From a virus: a DNA stretch of 48,456 nt. The DNA is taken from IMG/VR virus record IMGVR_UViG_3300037502_003775, positions 1 through 48,456 of that record, one strand, 5' to 3'. Positions 47,374 to 48,456 of the stretch are shown piece by piece. Positions within the stretch are counted from its first letter, which is position 1. Every line of letters begins with the position of its first letter. The notes beneath the pieces are model-generated. The model was not told the DNA's origin. It saw nothing but the letters and a program-made list of their open reading frames with translations, and made no database searches. A program made the position numbers and the translations under genes.

Positions 47374-47414
47374 TCGCCGATTGGGAGTAGAATTTATCTT
47401 AATCGGCGAATTTT
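47374..47414 (+). terminator. Hairpin between the second ATPase and the iron-sulphur protein gene
   Basis: TCGCCGATT (47374-47382) and AATCGGCGA (47401-47409) form a perfect 9-bp stem followed by ATTTTG. It probably limits expression of the last gene of the operon. Confidence 0.65.
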
Positions 47415-47471
47415 GATAGCAGGCGGTGTGCATCTTCTTTTAATGCGAAGCAAAGACGAGGAGGATATATA

Positions 47472-47954
47472 ATGAACAATGTTAATGAATGTTGCCGTGA
47501 GTGCAATACACAAAAAATAGATCAAATTAAAGACAATTGTCCTGTATGTAATAATGAAGGAATTTCCGTAAGTAAAGTAACGGTTGAACATCTAGTGTCA
47601 GATGATTATCATAATGCCGTTGACGGAGAGCAATATAAGATTTGCATGAATGAGTACTGTAATGTAGTCTACTATAGTGTTGATAACGAAAAGAAATTCT
47701 TAAAAGACCAGGTTAGGGTACCTATCTGGTTTAAGAAAGATGCAAATCCAAAGTACGCATGCTATTGTAGCAAAGTTACAGAGGATCAGGTTATTGATGC
47801 AGTATTAAAACATGGAGCGAAAAGTGTAAAAGAAGTGAATGCCATAACTGGTGGTATGAAAAATTCCAACTGCAAGGAAAAAAACCCTCTAGGGACTTGT
47901 TGCCATAAAATTATTCAGGAGGCAATCGATAAAGGTTTGGCATTAAATGATTGA
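47472..47954 (+). CDS. CopZ-like [2Fe-2S] metallochaperone-type protein (Csac_0668 family)
   Basis: 160 residues; GAGGAGG 7 bases upstream. The N-terminal zinc-type cysteines CCREC and CPVCN (residues 7-26) precede a domain with ICMNEYCNVVYYSVDNEKKF. The C-terminal BFD-like [2Fe-2S] domain has YACYCSKVTEDQVIDAVLKH and NCKEKNPLGTCCHKII. The whole resembles the long part of Archaeoglobus CopZ, a copper chaperone that also carries zinc and an iron-sulphur cluster, but without a C-terminal HMA domain. It may deliver or reduce metal for the neighbouring pumps. One of the 19-bp repeats overlaps its stop codon. Confidence 0.88.
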   Translation: MNNVNECCRECNTQKIDQIKDNCPVCNNEGISVSKVTVEHLVSDDYHNAVDGEQYKICMNEYCNVVYYSVDNEKKFLKDQVRVPIWFKKDANPKYACYCSKVTEDQVIDAVLKHGAKSVKEVNAITGGMKNSNCKEKNPLGTCCHKIIQEAIDKGLALND

Positions 47955-48095
47955 TAAGTTCCCGTAAACAAGAGCCAATATTGGATATGTTTCCATGTAC
48001 GAGCGTGGATATGTTCCCGATAACAACAGGGGTTGAAACGGCAGTTTTGATAGCTATACCCTCATCTCAAAACATGGTGTTAGAGGAAACATATC
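47953..48095. repeat. Right cluster of the 19-bp repeat, three direct and one inverted copy
   Basis: GATAAGTTCCCGTAAACAA (47953-47971), GATATGTTTCCATGTACGA (47984-48002) and GATATGTTCCCGATAACAA (48008-48026) are direct. GATATGTTTCCTCTAACAC is inverted at 48095-48077. They mirror the two copies left of the metal module. Confidence 0.65.
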
Positions 48096-48321
48096 GACTG
48101 TGAACCTTTTAATTTTCCCTATACTTTTTAATTATTTTGACTGAATGAATGTAAGGGTATTCAAGTTAGATTTATTCAGTAACGTGCCAATCGAAAAAAC
48201 TCAATATGTTAGCAATCTAATGTGTTTAGAAAGTCTGATGGATTCTGTAAACGCACTGATTTGAAGCCTTTTCCGGGGTTAAGCCCAGGAGAGGGTTTTT
48301 TATTTTTGTATCAAAATCTGA
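47955..48321. other. Gene-free stretch at the right end of the metal module
   Basis: It contains the 19-bp repeats, then about 170 bases with no recognisable gene, then a strong terminator. It ends at the break point of the truncated hsdM. No tRNA or attachment site is seen. Confidence 0.5.
48267..48306 (+). terminator. Strong terminator before the truncated hsdM
   Basis: CCTTTTCCGGGG (48267-48278) pairs with CCCAGGAGAGGG (48284-48295) with one mismatch and G-U pairs, followed by TTTTTTATTTTT. No gene that it would serve remains directly upstream. Confidence 0.8.
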
Positions 48322-48456
48322 ATGAACATAGACCCCTGCTGTGGATCTGGCGGTATGTTTGTACAGAGTGAAAAGTTTGTGGAAGATCATCAAGGGAAAG
48401 TTGAAAATCTCTCCATCTATGGTCAGGAAATGAACTCAACAACGTGGAAGTTGTGC
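48322..48456 (+). pseudogene. hsdM: Type I restriction methylase subunit HsdM, 5'-truncated and cut by the window edge
   Basis: The frame from 48322 reads [40 protein letters not shown]. That contains the AdoMet-binding DPxxGSGGM motif and the QExN segment of HsdM. A stop codon precedes it in frame (48319-48321) and no N-terminal helical domain is present, so about the first third of the gene is gone. The break lies directly after the terminator, suggesting that insertion or deletion at the end of the metal module removed the 5' part. The gene continues outside the window. Confidence 0.85.

Noticed and set aside
1-48456. CRISPR arrays, tRNA and rRNA genes
   Set aside because: No regularly spaced repeats with unique spacers, no cloverleaf ending in CCA-type acceptor and no rRNA signature were seen on reading both strands; a tRNAscan or Infernal run would settle this.

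Overview
The window looks like low-GC Gram-positive DNA, most probably from an anaerobic Clostridia-type Firmicute. Strong AGGAGG ribosome sites precede nearly every gene, and the prophage has a typical clostridial siphovirus layout. The genus cannot be read from the sequence. By eye the left two thirds is richer in G+C than the right third, so the window is a mosaic.

1-31 kb is a large part of a siphovirus prophage on the minus strand; transcription runs from about 30.9 kb down to 1. The early and middle block (19.2-30.9 kb) holds a sigma-like regulator, a Cas4/RecB-like nuclease, a DUF2815 ssDNA-binding protein, a family A DNA polymerase, an AntA/AntB antirepressor, a VapE-type primase-helicase, a VRR-NUC nuclease, a SNF2-type helicase frameshifted in its Walker A motif, and an ArpU-like late regulator. 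The late block (1-17.5 kb) runs HNH - HNH - TerS - [MetK, ParB-methylase, five small cargo genes] - TerL - portal - ClpP-type protease - capsid - head fibre - connectors - tail tube - tail chaperones - tape measure - tail protein cut by the window edge. The cargo between TerS and TerL has its own promoter-like sites. An IS110-family element lies between the late regulator and the late genes. Lysis genes, integrase and repressor are not in the window; the IS and the broken helicase suggest a decaying prophage.

31-39.4 kb is an AT-rich defence island. A NACHT STAND ATPase sits where the lysogeny module would be expected. It is followed by an excisionase-type HTH protein and a DpnII/MboI-like GATC restriction-modification system: a beta-class adenine methylase, the endonuclease and, on the opposite strand, a Dam/DpnM-type methylase. 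A full-length MutH-like nuclease, two unrecognised proteins and a deoxyribosyltransferase-like protein lie inside the same cluster.

39.4-48.5 kb holds an IS1380-type transposase remnant, a secreted M23 peptidase with coiled coils, and a heavy-metal module: a CadC-type repressor with a clear promoter and operator, a free HMA metallochaperone, a P1B-4-type ATPase, a decayed second HMA gene, a P1B-2 Zn/Cd/Pb-type ATPase and a CopZ-like [2Fe-2S] protein. This module is flanked on both sides by copies of a 19-bp repeat. A 5'-truncated type I methylase gene (hsdM) is at the right edge.

The observations most worth following are the island with two unrelated GATC-type nucleases, a family of three covarying RNA hairpins in the prophage early region, the repeat family around the metal module, and the MetK plus methylase cargo inside the packaging operon.
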